Below are positions 9,060 through 17,720 of a DNA stretch of 64,000 nt, one piece after another. Source of the stretch: Devosia ginsengisoli (GTDB taxonomy: Bacteria; Pseudomonadota; Alphaproteobacteria; Rhizobiales; Devosiaceae); NCBI RefSeq assembly GCF_024707105.1, contig NZ_JANQAJ010000012.1, positions 1 through 64,000 on the forward strand. Reading direction: 5' to 3'. Each line of letters begins with the position of its first letter. Positions within the stretch are counted from its first letter, which is position 1. The translations under genes and the position numbers were made by a program. The notes below the pieces were generated by a model. The model was not told the DNA's origin. It ran no database searches and saw only the letters and a list, made by a program, of their open reading frames with translations.

Positions 9060-9936
9060 ATGAACTGGGACGACATCCGCATCTTCCTCGCCGTCGCCCG
9101 CAGCGGCCAGATTCTCGGCGCCGCCCGCAGTCTGAACCTCAACCATGCCACCGTCGCCCGCCGCCTCACCGCGCTCGAAACCGCGCTCGGCAGCACGCTG
9201 TTCACCCGCCGCACCAACGGCTCCGACCTGTCACCCAGCGGCGAGCGCTTCCTCGTCCATGCCGAGGCCATGGAAAGCGCCATGCTGGCGGCCAGCGAGA
9301 TCCGCCGGGGCCGACAGCCTGATCGACGGCACCGTTCGCGTCGGCGCGCCTGACGGGTTCGGCGTCGCCTTCCTCGCCCCGCGCCTGGGCGAACTCACCG
9401 AGCGTCATCCCGGCCTGCGGATCGAGCTGGTCCCGGTCCCCCGCGCCTTCTCGCTGTCCCGCCGCGAGGCCGATATTGCCGTCACCCTCGAGCGCCCGCG
9501 CGAAGGCCGGCTGGTCGCCCGCAAACTCACCGATTACCGGCTAGGCCTCTACGCCTCGCAATCCTATCTCGACAGCAACGGCACCCCGGCCAGCCTCGCC
9601 GATCTCGCCGCCCATCGCCTCGTCGGCTATGTCGAAGACCTGCTCTATACGGCCTCGCTCGACTACACCGCCGAATTCCTCAAGGGCTGGCATTCCAGCC
9701 TCGCCGTCTCCTCGGCCATGGGCCAGACCGAGGCGGTGCGTGCCGGCGCCGGCATCGGCATTCTCCACGCCTTCATGGCCGGCCGCGACACCGGCCTCGT
9801 TCCCGTGCTACCCGCCCACACGCTGACCCGCAGCTACTGGACCGTCATGCATGAAGACCTGCGCACTATCCGCCGCGTGGCGCTGGTGGCCGATTTCCTG
9901 AGCGAGATCGTCGCGCGGGACAAGGCGATGTTCTAG
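9060..9936 (+). CDS. LysR-family regulator (frameshifted), divergent from mmsA
   Basis: LysR transcription factor of about 291 aa once one base is removed. The first 80 residues hold the winged helix (WDDIRIFLAVARSGQILGAA, LNHATVARRLTALE). The rest is the effector domain (GTVRVGAPDGFGVAFLAPRL to FLSEIVARDKAMF). The two halves are in different frames: at about 9302 the sequence reads ATC-C-GCC-GGG where ATC-GCC-GGG is expected, so there is an extra C. The gene probably controls the adjacent mmsA. Its stop codon overlaps the stop of the convergent LysR gene (CTAG at 9933-9936). Confidence 0.8.
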
Positions 9937-10832
9937 CTGCCCGGCTTGGCCCGCAGCGGCTCCGTGGCCGGCACGATCCAGTCGCGAAACGCCTTGATCT
10001 TGGGCGAATTGCGCCGCGCTTCGGGATAGACGAAATAGTAGCCGTGGCCGTCCCAGCCGAGAATGTCGAAGGGCTGCACCAGGCGGCCGCTGGCCACTTC
10101 GTCGCCATAGAAGGCCGGCGTCACCATGGCCACGCCGCGCCCGGCAATGGCCGCCGCAACCTCCAGCGTCTGCGATCCAAGCCGGCTGAAGGGTCGGCTG
10201 GGCCGAACGGGCATTGAGACACCCGCCAATTCCAGCCAGGCACAAAGCCAGGGATCGTCAGGCGTGATCTGGGGCACGCGCAGCAGGTCGGCCGGCTCGC
10301 GGACCTGGTATTCCTGCACCAGGCGCGGGCTCAGCATCGGCGCGAATTCAGCCTTGACCAGCAGGTGCCAGACCAGTCCGGGCGCTGGCTTGCTGGTCGC
10401 CCTGATGCCGGCATCGAATTCCTCGCCGGAAAAATCCACCAGATGCGCCGAACTTTCGACGCGCACCGCGATGTCAGGGTTGGCCAGTTGAAACAGGCCG
10501 ATATTGGCGGCCAGCCAGTGGCTGGCAAAGGTCGGCACCGAGCTCAGGCTCAGCAGTCCCTCCACCCTTCCGCGCGAGGCGGCGAAAGCGTCGCGCAGGG
10601 TCTCGAAGGCCGTGCTCACATCGGGCGCCAGCCGCGCCCCGGTCTCGCTCAGCGCAATCTGCCGCGGCTTGCGCAGGAAGAGCGGCGCCCCCACGCGCTC
10701 CTCCAGGATCTTGATCTGATAACTCACCGCCGCCTGCGTCATGCCCAGCTCGTCGGCGGCTTTGGTGAAGCTCAAATGCCGCGCCACGGCCTCGAAGGCG
10801 CGAATGGCGGTCAGCGGCGGCAGGCTGGACAT
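9933..10832 (-). CDS. LysR-family regulator, GcvA-like
   Basis: Intact LysR regulator of 299 aa. The N-terminal helix-turn-helix (PPLTAIRAFEAVARHLSFTK, AADELGMTQAAVSYQIK) is close to the GcvA group. The effector domain follows from about residue 90 (VEGLLSLSSVPTFASHWL). It is transcribed away from a DUF1127 gene that starts 73 bp beyond its own start, so it may control that gene. The target pathway cannot be told from the sequence. Confidence 0.85.
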   Translation of the reverse strand: MSSLPPLTAIRAFEAVARHLSFTKAADELGMTQAAVSYQIKILEERVGAPLFLRKPRQIALSETGARLAPDVSTAFETLRDAFAASRGRVEGLLSLSSVPTFASHWLAANIGLFQLANPDIAVRVESSAHLVDFSGEEFDAGIRATSKPAPGLVWHLLVKAEFAPMLSPRLVQEYQVREPADLLRVPQITPDDPWLCAWLELAGVSMPVRPSRPFSRLGSQTLEVAAAIAGRGVAMVTPAFYGDEVASGRLVQPFDILGWDGHGYYFVYPEARRNSPKIKAFRDWIVPATEPLRAKPGS

Positions 10833-10905
10833 GGATCAAATCTCCTTATGCCTCGTTATCGAGCTTTAGTTGGAATTCCGGCCTGCTACCAGCCATTTTT
10901 AGGGC

Positions 10906-11130
10906 ATGGAACATAAAGCAGGAGGCAGCCCCATAAGGCTGCTTATCGAAATGAACGCCATTGCCAGACCGCTGATTGCCGCCTTTCACCTGCCCCGCTG
11001 GAGCGTGCCGCGCCCATTCGGCGCTGCCCATCGCCGCCGCCGGACCACGATCGACCTGATCCATTCCTCGCCGCATCTGCTGCGCGATATTGGCGTCACC
11101 GACCACAACATCACCAGTCGGGGGCGGTAG
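10906..11130 (+). CDS. DUF1127 small basic protein
   Basis: A small Arg-rich protein (74 aa from the ATG at 10906) ending in a DUF1127 (YjiS-like) motif, DLIHSSPHLLRDIGVTDHNI. Such proteins are common in Hyphomicrobiales and some have been tied to RNA metabolism and phosphate or carbon uptake, but no role can be read here. The start is uncertain: AGGAGG at 10920 fits neither the ATG at 10906 nor the in-frame ATG at 10951 well. It is divergent from the GcvA-like regulator. The second DUF1127 gene of the window is at 12280. Confidence 0.7.
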   Translation: MEHKAGGSPIRLLIEMNAIARPLIAAFHLPRWSVPRPFGAAHRRRRTTIDLIHSSPHLLRDIGVTDHNITSRGR

Positions 11131-11174
11131 CGGAGAGCCTTTGCCGCGCGCCTTTCTTTGGCTAAAACCACCAC

Positions 11175-11648
11175 ATGTCCAAGACCACGCCCGCCACGCT
11201 CGCCCTCACCAAAGCCGGCATCGCCTTCGCCACCGCCACCTATGACTACGATCCCGCGGCCGACCGGGTCGGGTTGCAGGCCGCCGAGGCGATGGGGGTT
11301 TCGCCCTCCATCGTGCTCAAGACACTGATGGCCGAGGTCGATGGCAAGCCGGTCTGCGTTGTCGTGCCCTCCGACGAGGAGGTGAACATGAAAAAGCTCG
11401 CGGCAGCTTTCGGCGGCAAGTCGGCCCATATGATGAAACCATCAGATGCCGAGCGGCTCACCGGCTACAAGGTGGGCGGCATCAGCCCGTTCGGCCAGAA
11501 AAAGCCCGTGCCGACCGCCGTCGAAGAACTGGCGACGCTGGAAGACGAAATCTTCCTCAATGGCGGGCAACGCGGCTTGCAGATCCGCATGAAGCCCGAC
11601 GACCTGGTTGCGGCTTTGGGCGGCAAGGCGGCCGATCTCATCCGCTGA
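11175..11648 (+). CDS. ybaK: Cys-tRNA(Pro) deacylase, YbaK family
   Basis: Trans-editing deacylase of 157 aa that hydrolyses Cys mischarged on tRNA(Pro). The length matches the family and the typical pattern is present: SPSIVLKTLMAEVDGK with the conserved lysine, GYKVGGISPFGQKK and NGGQRGLQI. It starts at the ATG at 11175 and stands alone between the DUF1127 gene and the lipoprotein gene. Confidence 0.9.
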   Translation: MSKTTPATLALTKAGIAFATATYDYDPAADRVGLQAAEAMGVSPSIVLKTLMAEVDGKPVCVVVPSDEEVNMKKLAAAFGGKSAHMMKPSDAERLTGYKVGGISPFGQKKPVPTAVEELATLEDEIFLNGGQRGLQIRMKPDDLVAALGGKAADLIR

Positions 11649-11719
11649 CTACCCCTGTTCGGGGATAGCATCCTCCCCCACAGATCCTAATGTCCCCCCA
11701 TCCTTGGAGGGACATTTTC

Positions 11720-12070
11720 ATGAACAAGCTTCTTGCCGCCGGCCTGTCGGCCGCGATGGCCGTGACGCTGGCCGGCTGCAGCGTAACCGGCGGCGACCTG
11801 ATCCGGCCGGGCGAACCGACAGCGACCCTCATCATCGTCAACGGCAGCTATGGCTATCTCGACGCCATCGTCATTTCCGACTGCAACAACTTCACCTACG
11901 GCTTCAACCGCCTGTCCGATGGCGACTCCATCCCGCCCGGCGGTGCCCGCAGCTTCACCCTCTCGGCCGGTTGCTGGGATGTGGGTGGCGGCGAGTTCGG
12001 CGGTGGCGAAGCCTATGAACGCATGACATTGAGCGCCGGCAGCGTGACGCGCTTCACCATCACGGACTGA
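11720..12070 (+). CDS. Small predicted lipoprotein of unknown function
   Basis: 116 aa. The ATG at 11720 has TTGGAGGGACATTTTC before it and begins a lipoprotein signal, MNKLLAAGLSAAMAVT, followed by the lipobox LAGC. The mature part is Gly-rich and acidic, with two further cysteines (SDCNNF, AGCWDV) that may form a disulphide, and patterns such as NGSYGYLDAIVISDC. I do not recognise the family with certainty. It is probably anchored in the periplasm. A palindromic repeat follows its stop. Confidence 0.7.
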   Translation: MNKLLAAGLSAAMAVTLAGCSVTGGDLIRPGEPTATLIIVNGSYGYLDAIVISDCNNFTYGFNRLSDGDSIPPGGARSFTLSAGCWDVGGGEFGGGEAYERMTLSAGSVTRFTITD

Positions 12071-12097
12071 GGCCCGGAAGCATCTCTCCCACCAGCC

Positions 12098-12181
12098 GTC
12101 ACCCTTGGGCTTGACCCGAGGGCGTTGCACTTGACGAGCGCTCTGCAAGTGAAGAGCCCTCGGGTCAAGCCCGAGGGTGAC
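12098..12181. repeat. Family F palindromic repeat
   Basis: GTCACCCTTGGGCTTGACCC (12098) pairs with GGGTCAAGCCCGAGGGTGAC (ending 12181). The inner arms are CACTTGACGAGCGC / CTCTGCAAGTG. This is the only copy in the window. Confidence 0.75.
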
Positions 12182-12221
12182 GATCTGTATTGGGGAGTAT
12201 CTGGAACCGACTCCCAAACAG

Positions 12222-12247
12222 ACAAAAGGCGCCCGAATGGACGCCTT
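12222..12247 (-). terminator. Terminator after the DUF1127 gene
   Basis: On the minus strand AAGGCGTCC-ATTC-GGGCGCCTT forms a stem with one internal mismatch, followed by TTGT. It lies 33 bp past the stop of the gene at 12280. Confidence 0.7.
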
Positions 12248-12279
12248 CATCTCAAGTCTGATTGGTCGGCTTGGACCGC

Positions 12280-12426
12280 TTAGCGGGCCAGGGCGCCGCG
12301 AGCGATGTTCTTGATATCGCCCTTGGTGATGCCGAGATCGTTCAACTGACGCTGATCGAGGGCGCTGAGTTCGCGCATGGTGCGCTGGTACTGAGCAAAC
12401 TGGGCAAGGCGCTGACGGATGTTCAT
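12280..12426 (-). CDS. DUF1127 small protein
   Basis: 48 aa, almost entirely a DUF1127 domain: MNIRQRLAQFAQYQRTMREL followed by LNDLGITKGDI. The ATG at 12426 has GGGGAAC upstream. The open frame extends to 12522, but the extra residues do not resemble the family. It is probably a single-gene transcript: a long leader with a palindrome lies upstream and a terminator downstream. The molecular role is unknown. Family members are often strongly expressed under stress or regulated by small RNAs. Confidence 0.75.
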   Translation of the reverse strand: MNIRQRLAQFAQYQRTMRELSALDQRQLNDLGITKGDIKNIARGALAR

Positions 12427-12729
12427 TTTCGGTTCCCCTTCGTTTTGATGACCCTTATCTATAGTCGTCGGGTCGTGATTAGAAGATGGACTCTTTGCAC
12501 ATCCGTTATGCACTAGGTGCACGTTAAAGAGGCAGATCGTTCAGGCTCGCTTCAGCCGGCAAGAGTCAAAGAACTGTCATATCCAGCCGCAATACGCTGA
12601 TTTGTATAGCGAAAATGGATCAAACTGCCGCAATTACATCCTTAACCGATTTTTGACCATCCGGTCAGCGCCATGCGCCTGACGTATCCCGCCTTCAGCC
12701 AAATTCGCGCAATCCAGCCGGAGGCTGCC
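12427..12729. promoter_or_regulatory. Intergenic region with palindrome upstream of the DUF1127 gene
   Basis: This 303-bp gap between the DUF1127 start and the cydX stop has no open frame I trust. It holds the palindrome TGCAC-TAG-GTGCA (12509-12521), about 83 bp before the start codon, and an AT-rich block near 12455-12470 that could be the minus-strand -10 region (CTATAGATAAG). The palindrome could be a regulator site. Confidence 0.4.
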
Positions 12730-12852
12730 CTAGCGCTGGCCCGGCTCGGCTTCCTCGGCGATGCGCCGGTCTTCGCGCAGCTCGAACCACATCGCGTTGA
12801 GAATGGCGAAGGAACAGGCCAGCCCGAGGCCCAGGATCAAGAGAAATACCAC
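12730..12852 (-). CDS. cydX: CydX-like small subunit of cytochrome bd
   Basis: A single-helix membrane protein of about 40 aa directly after cydB (LILGLGLACSFAILNAMWFE, then a charged tail). CydX stabilises the heme sites of cytochrome bd. As written, the frame can only start at the GTG at 12852. Two bases upstream, an ATG at 12854 behind TTAGGAGACC begins MWYFS, the classic CydX start, but hits a stop after five codons. Adding one base near 12842-12846 would join them into a canonical protein, so a deletion error is likely here. Confidence 0.75.
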   Translation of the reverse strand: MVFLLILGLGLACSFAILNAMWFELREDRRIAEEAEPGQR

Positions 12853-12863
12853 ATAGCGGTCTC

Positions 12864-14012
12864 CTAATAGGCGTTGGGGTTCTTTTCGAGCGACTGCGTG
12901 CTCACCGTGCCGCGCATCACGCGGAACACCCAAGCGGTATAGAGCAGGATGATCGGCAGGAAGAAGACCGTCACCAGCAGCATGATGAACAGGGTCAGGT
13001 GGCTCGACGAGGCATCCCACAGGGTCAGGCTGGCTTCCGGCACCGTCGAGGACGGCAGCAGGAACGGGAACAGCGACAGCCCCGCCGTGGCGACGATGCC
13101 AAATATGGCGACGCTCGATGCCAGCAGCGTCACCAGTCGCAGCCGCGCCTGCAGGCCGATTACCGCGCCGGCCAGCCCGGCAAAGCCGAGTACCGGCCCG
13201 GCAATCATCCAGGGATGGAGCCCGTAATTGGCGAGCCACCCGCCGCGGGTCAGCTCCACACTCTTGCCCAGCGGATTGATGGCGGCATTGCCGTCCACCG
13301 CGCTGGTAATGGCATAGCCATCGATGCCGAAGGCGATCCACACGCCCGCCAAGGCGAACAGCAGGATGGTCGCGATGCCGGACAGCGAGCCATAGGTCCG
13401 CGCCCGTTCGGCCAGCGGTCCGGTGGTCCGGCCGGCAATGACGGCGGCGCCCTGCGTCACGATCATGCCCAGGCTCACCAGCCCGCACAGCAGGGCGAAG
13501 GGCGTCAGCAGCATGAAGAAGTTGCCGGTATAGAAGGCGCGCATCGTGCCATCGACATGGAAGGGCGCCCCGAGCAGCACATTGCCCACCGCCACGCCGA
13601 AAATCAGCGAAGGCACGAAGCCGCCGATGAACAGCGCCCAGTCCCAGGTGGCGCGCCAGCGGTCATCCTTGACCTTGCTGCGGAACTTGAATCCCACCGG
13701 CCGCAGGATCAGCGCCAGCAGGATCACGATCATGGCGAGGTAGAAGCCCGAAAAGCTTACCGCATAGAGCGGCGGGAAGGCCGCGAAGATCACCCCGCCG
13801 CCCACGATCAGCCATACCTGGTTGCCTTCCCAGGTCGGTCCGACCACGTTCAGCAGCACGCGCCGTTCCGCATCGGTGCGGGCGGCGAAGGGCAGCAGCG
13901 TGCCCACACCGAGGTCGCGCCCGCCCATGATGGCGAAGCCGATCAGCAGGATACCCAGCAGCAGCCACCAGATGAGGCGCAGGGTTTCGTAGTCCAGCGG
14001 AATGGTGCTCAT
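12864..14012 (-). CDS. cydB: Cytochrome bd ubiquinol oxidase subunit II
   Basis: Membrane subunit of the bd-type quinol oxidase, 382 aa, with about eight to nine hydrophobic helices. Its start is typical (LPLDY-type MSTIPLDYETLRLIWWLLLG, and VVGPTWEGNQVWLIVGGG). It pairs with CydA to reduce O2 with quinol electrons at low oxygen, moving charge across the inner membrane. It overlaps the cydA stop by 4 bp and is followed 11 bp later by cydX. Confidence 0.95.
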   Translation of the reverse strand: MSTIPLDYETLRLIWWLLLGILLIGFAIMGGRDLGVGTLLPFAARTDAERRVLLNVVGPTWEGNQVWLIVGGGVIFAAFPPLYAVSFSGFYLAMIVILLALILRPVGFKFRSKVKDDRWRATWDWALFIGGFVPSLIFGVAVGNVLLGAPFHVDGTMRAFYTGNFFMLLTPFALLCGLVSLGMIVTQGAAVIAGRTTGPLAERARTYGSLSGIATILLFALAGVWIAFGIDGYAITSAVDGNAAINPLGKSVELTRGGWLANYGLHPWMIAGPVLGFAGLAGAVIGLQARLRLVTLLASSVAIFGIVATAGLSLFPFLLPSSTVPEASLTLWDASSSHLTLFIMLLVTVFFLPIILLYTAWVFRVMRGTVSTQSLEKNPNAY

Positions 14013-15612
14013 GATCCGAGCTCCTTGTTGGCTGATGTGGCCGGCAAAGCGGCGACGACATAGTCCTCGTCATTGTCCTCATCGGCGGAGAAGAGCTTGT
14101 CCTGCGGCCCGGCCTTGATGATCTTGACCATGAGGATGATCATGATGACCAGCAGGACCGAATAGAGCGCCACGAAGAAGCTCAGCGAGATCACCAGGTC
14201 CCAGAAATGGAGGCCCGATGCCGCGTAGAAGGTGGGCAGCACGCCTTCCACCACCCAGGGTTGTCGCCCGAATTCGGCGATGAACCAGCCGCTTTCGATG
14301 GCGATCCAGGGCAAAGGCAGCAGGAAGACGCTGAACCACAGCAGCGGCTTGTTGGTTTCGAGCCAGCCGCGCGAGGCCCGGTAGAACCACAGTGCGAAAA
14401 AGCCGATGAAGAAGAAGCCCAGCCCCATCATGATGCGGAAGGTCCAGAACAATGGCCACACGCCGGGCACGGTATCGGCCGCCGCCTGCGCGATCTCGGC
14501 GTCGGTCGCATTGCCGACATCCTCGCGATAGCGCTTGAGCAGCAGGCCATAGCCCAGGTCGGCCCAGTGTTCGTCGAACAGGGCGCGCGCGTCGGCATTG
14601 GTCCCGTCGGCGCGGATCTCCTGCAGGGCGTCATAGGCGATCATGCCCGAGCGGATGCGCGTCTGCGCATGCCCGACCAGTTCGTCGATGCCCGGCAGTT
14701 CCTCATTGAGCGAGCGGGTGGTGATCAGGCCGCCGACCCAGGGCACCTGGATGGAAAAGCTCGGCGCGCCGCCATCGGGGCCGGGAATGGCGAAGATGGT
14801 CCAGGGCGCCGGGGCCGGCTCGGTGTGATAGCTGGCCTCCATGGCCGCGATCTTCATCTTCTGGTGCTCGGTCGCGATATAACCGCTCTCGTCGCCGAGC
14901 ACGACCACCGACAGGGCCGAGGCCAGCCCGAAACTGGCTGCGACCACCATGGAGCGCTTGGCCAGCTCCACATGCTTGCCGCGCACCAGGAACAGGCACG
15001 AAATGGCGAAGATGAAGACCGCGCCGCAGACATAGCCGGCGCTGACCGTATGCACGAACTTGGCCTGCGCCACCGGATTGAACAGCACCGCCACGAAATC
15101 GGTGACTTCCATGCGCATCGTGTCGGGGTTGAACTTCGAGCCGACCGGGTTCTGCATCCAGCCATTGGCGATCAGGATCCACAGCGCCGAGAAGTTGGCA
15201 CCCAGCGCCGTCAGCCAGGTCACGGCCAGATGGCCCACCTTGCTCAGCCGGTCCCAGCCGAAGAAGAACAGCCCGATAAAGGTGGCTTCGAGGAAGAAGG
15301 CCATCAGCCCCTCGATGGCCAGCGGCGCGCCGAACACGTCGCCCACATAGTGGCTGTAATAGCTCCAGTTCATGCCGAACTGGAATTCCATGACCACGCC
15401 GGTGGCCACACCCATGGCGAAGTTGACGCCGAACAAGGTCCCCCAGAACAGGGTCGCCTTGCGCCAGACGTCGCGCCCGGTCATCACATAGACGCTTTCC
15501 ATGATGGCCATCATTACGCTGAGGCCAATGGTCAGCGGCACGAAGATGAAGTGATACATGGCGGTGGCCGCGAATTGCCACCCGCGAGTTCGACGACGGT
15601 CATGTCGATCAT
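14009..15612 (-). CDS. cydA: Cytochrome bd ubiquinol oxidase subunit I (frameshifted near the start)
   Basis: Heme-bearing subunit of cytochrome bd, about 534 aa when corrected. Landmarks are the heme-ligand His in MYHFIFVPLTIGLS, the conserved stretch FGMNWSYYSHYVGDVFG, and GRQPWVV before the last helices. The region between helices 5 and 6 is long enough for an extended Q-loop. The gene should start at the ATG at 15612 (MIDMTVVELA). One base is missing near 15578-15586, so the first 16 residues are out of frame with MYHF. Without the correction the frame would start at 15559 and lose the N-terminus of helix 1. An FNR-type box lies 83 bp upstream of the start. Confidence 0.9.
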
Positions 15613-15694
15613 GGCGATACTGCCTCTATGCCTGGCAGCGCCCGAGTCGCCGCCGTCACTGCGCACTCTATGCGACACCAGACTCGCCCATGCC

Positions 15695-15708
15695 TTGATA
15701 TAGATCAA
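15695..15708. promoter_or_regulatory. FNR/FixK-type box between cydA and cydD
   Basis: TTGATATAGATCAA is a perfect TTGAT-N4-ATCAA site. It lies 83 bp before the cydA start and about 285 bp before cydD. The FnrN/FnrL-like regulator encoded at 19495 is the natural ligand, giving low-oxygen induction. Confidence 0.85.
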
Positions 15709-15748
15709 GGGTAGTCCGCGACGTTTCGTTATGGTGCGATGTACCAAC

Positions 15749-15789
15749 AGACCTCATGGTGAGCCTGCCGAACCACGAGGTCGTGCCAC
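15749..15789. repeat. Family D-related half repeat
   Basis: AGACCTCATGGTGAGCCTGC continues to ACCACGAGGTCGTGCCAC. It forms one imperfect hairpin and resembles the left half of the element at 44747-44834. Confidence 0.7.
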
Positions 15790-15845
15790 TGGATTGCTCA
15801 TAGTGACCATCGCCGTTCCCACCGCAGCATCGACGCGTGTGACTC

Positions 15846-15950
15846 CACCCCACCCTCAATCCCTCCCCATCGAGGGGAGGGAGGCGCAGGCTGAGGCGCC
15901 AGTGTTCATCGTCTCCCTCCCCTTGTGGGGAGGGATCAAGGGTGGGGGTG
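15846..15950. repeat. Family C palindromic repeat upstream of cydD
   Basis: CACCCCACCCTCAATCCCTC and a distal CCCTTGTGGGGAGGGATCAA-GGGTGGGG arm face each other around a GTGTTCATCG centre. It occupies most of the remaining leader between the FNR box and cydD. Copies are at 29825, 35631 and 54954, with partial copies at 19424, 20345 and 32166. Confidence 0.85.
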
Positions 15951-15992
15951 GTTTGGCCCCGATATCTCGCACATGGTCACGAGGGAGATATC

Positions 15993-17720
15993 GTGACCGA
16001 CACCGATCGTCACAATGCCAAGACCCTCTCCAGCCTCCGCCAGCACGGCGGACCGTGGCTCTGGCTGTCCATCCTCGCCCCGCTCACTGCCGGCGCCCTC
16101 CTCGTCTGGCAGGCCTGGACACTCGCCGCCGTGCTCGGCAGCGCCATAGAAACCGGCGCCGCCCTGGATACGCTCACACCGGGCATCGCGCTCATCCTCG
16201 CTTTGCTGCTCGCCCGCGCCGCCCTCGCCGCCATTGGCGACCGTGCCGGCACGGCGGCGGCCGAGGCCATCAAGGCCCAGCTCCGCGCCACGCTCTTCTC
16301 GCATCTGCTGGCCCGCTCGCCCCGCGCCGCCGAACAGCCGCAATCGGGCGCTGCCTCCGCCGCTATCGTCGACCAGGTCGAAGCGCTCGACGGCTTTTTC
16401 GCGCATTACCTGCCCGCCATGATTCAGGCCGCCGTGCTGCCCATTGCCTTTGGCGCCATCATCCTGCCGCTCGACTGGCTGGCTGGCCTGCTGTTTCTCG
16501 TCACCGCGCCGCTGATCCCGGTCTTCATGGCGCTGGCCGGCTGGGGCGCGCAGATCGCGACCGACAGGCAGGCCCGCGCCCTCAGCCTGCTCACCGGCCG
16601 CTTTGCCGACCGGCTGCGCGGGCTCGTCACCCTCAAGCTGTTCGGCCGCGCCGAGGCCGAAACGGCAGGCATCGTCGCCGCCAGTGACGAATTGCGCCGC
16701 CGCACCCTGCGCGTGCTGCGCATCGCCTTCCTCTCCTCGGCCGTGCTCGAATTCTTCGCCGCCCTCGGCGTCGCCGGCATCGCCCTTTATGTCGGGCTGA
16801 CCTTCATCGACTACCTGCATCTACGCGCAAGCCCGCTGACGCTCGAACTCGGCCTCTTCCTGCTGCTGATGGCGCCCGAGGTCTACAATCCCCTACGCCT
16901 GCTCGCCGCGCATTATCACGACCGCGCCGCCGCCAAATCCGCCATCGGCGAGATCGAAGCCCAGCTCGGCAAGCTGCCCGAAGCCCCCGCCCCGCTCGCC
17001 GACATAAAACCCATGCCAGGCACCGGCCCCATCGGCCTCACCGCCACCGGTCTTACCCTGCGCACACCCGACGCCGCCCGCGTCATCCTCGCCAATGCCG
17101 ACCTCACCATCGCGCCCGGCGACCATGTCGCCCTGCTCGGCCCCAGCGGCATCGGCAAATCCACCCTGCTCGAAGCCGTGGCCCGGCTCAGGATCCACGA
17201 AGGCGAGATCGCGCTGGATCGCCGCCCCCTCGCCGACTGGCCGGAAGCCGAATTGCGCGCCCGCGTCACCATGCTGGGCCAGAAGCCGCGCATCTTTGCC
17301 GGCTCCATTGCGCACAATATCGCCCTCGCCCGCCCCGGCGCCTCCACCAGCGACATCCGCCACGCGGCCGAGCGGGCCCATGTCGCCCCCTTTGCCGATG
17401 CCCTGCCCGATGGTCTCGATACGATCCTGGGCGAAGGCGGACTTGGTCTCTCCGGCGGACAGGCGCAGCGCATTGCCCTGGCCCGTATCTATCTGCGCGA
17501 CGCGGGCCTGATCCTGCTCGATGAGCCCACCGCCCATCTCGATGCCGAACTGGAGCAGGCCGTCCTCGACGACCTCAAATCCTATGCCCGCGGCCGCACG
17601 CTTGTTATCGCCACCCATTCGCTTGCCGTCGCCGCCCGCATGGGCAGGGCCTGGCGCATAGCTGGCGAGGCATTGCTGCCGACGCCCCTGCCCGCCCGCA
17701 AGGGAAAGGGTGTCGCATGA
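15993..17720 (+). CDS. cydD: Thiol/heme ABC exporter subunit CydD
   Basis: Half of the heterodimeric CydDC exporter, which supports cytochrome bd assembly by exporting cysteine/glutathione or handling heme. 575 aa from the GTG at 15993, which follows GAGGGAG. The longer frame to 15942 runs into repeat DNA. An N-terminal six-helix domain reaches about residue 320. The ATPase domain follows, with Walker A GPSGIGKSTLLE, signature LSGGQAQRIALAR and Walker B ILLDEPTAHLD. It overlaps cydC by 4 bp. Confidence 0.93.
   Translation: MTDTDRHNAKTLSSLRQHGGPWLWLSILAPLTAGALLVWQAWTLAAVLGSAIETGAALDTLTPGIALILALLLARAALAAIGDRAGTAAAEAIKAQLRATLFSHLLARSPRAAEQPQSGAASAAIVDQVEALDGFFAHYLPAMIQAAVLPIAFGAIILPLDWLAGLLFLVTAPLIPVFMALAGWGAQIATDRQARALSLLTGRFADRLRGLVTLKLFGRAEAETAGIVAASDELRRRTLRVLRIAFLSSAVLEFFAALGVAGIALYVGLTFIDYLHLRASPLTLELGLFLLLMAPEVYNPLRLLAAHYHDRAAAKSAIGEIEAQLGKLPEAPAPLADIKPMPGTGPIGLTATGLTLRTPDAARVILANADLTIAPGDHVALLGPSGIGKSTLLEAVARLRIHEGEIALDRRPLADWPEAELRARVTMLGQKPRIFAGSIAHNIALARPGASTSDIRHAAERAHVAPFADALPDGLDTILGEGGLGLSGGQAQRIALARIYLRDAGLILLDEPTAHLDAELEQAVLDDLKSYARGRTLVIATHSLAVAARMGRAWRIAGEALLPTPLPARKGKGVA

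Noticed and set aside
12673-12867. Small plus-strand open frame opposite cydX
   Set aside because: It overlaps cydX and has no family match or ribosome site.
14207-15703. Long open frame opposite cydA (498 codons)
   Set aside because: It mirrors cydA on the other strand, is rich in Arg, Gly, His and Gln with no family motif, and arises from high-GC codon bias.
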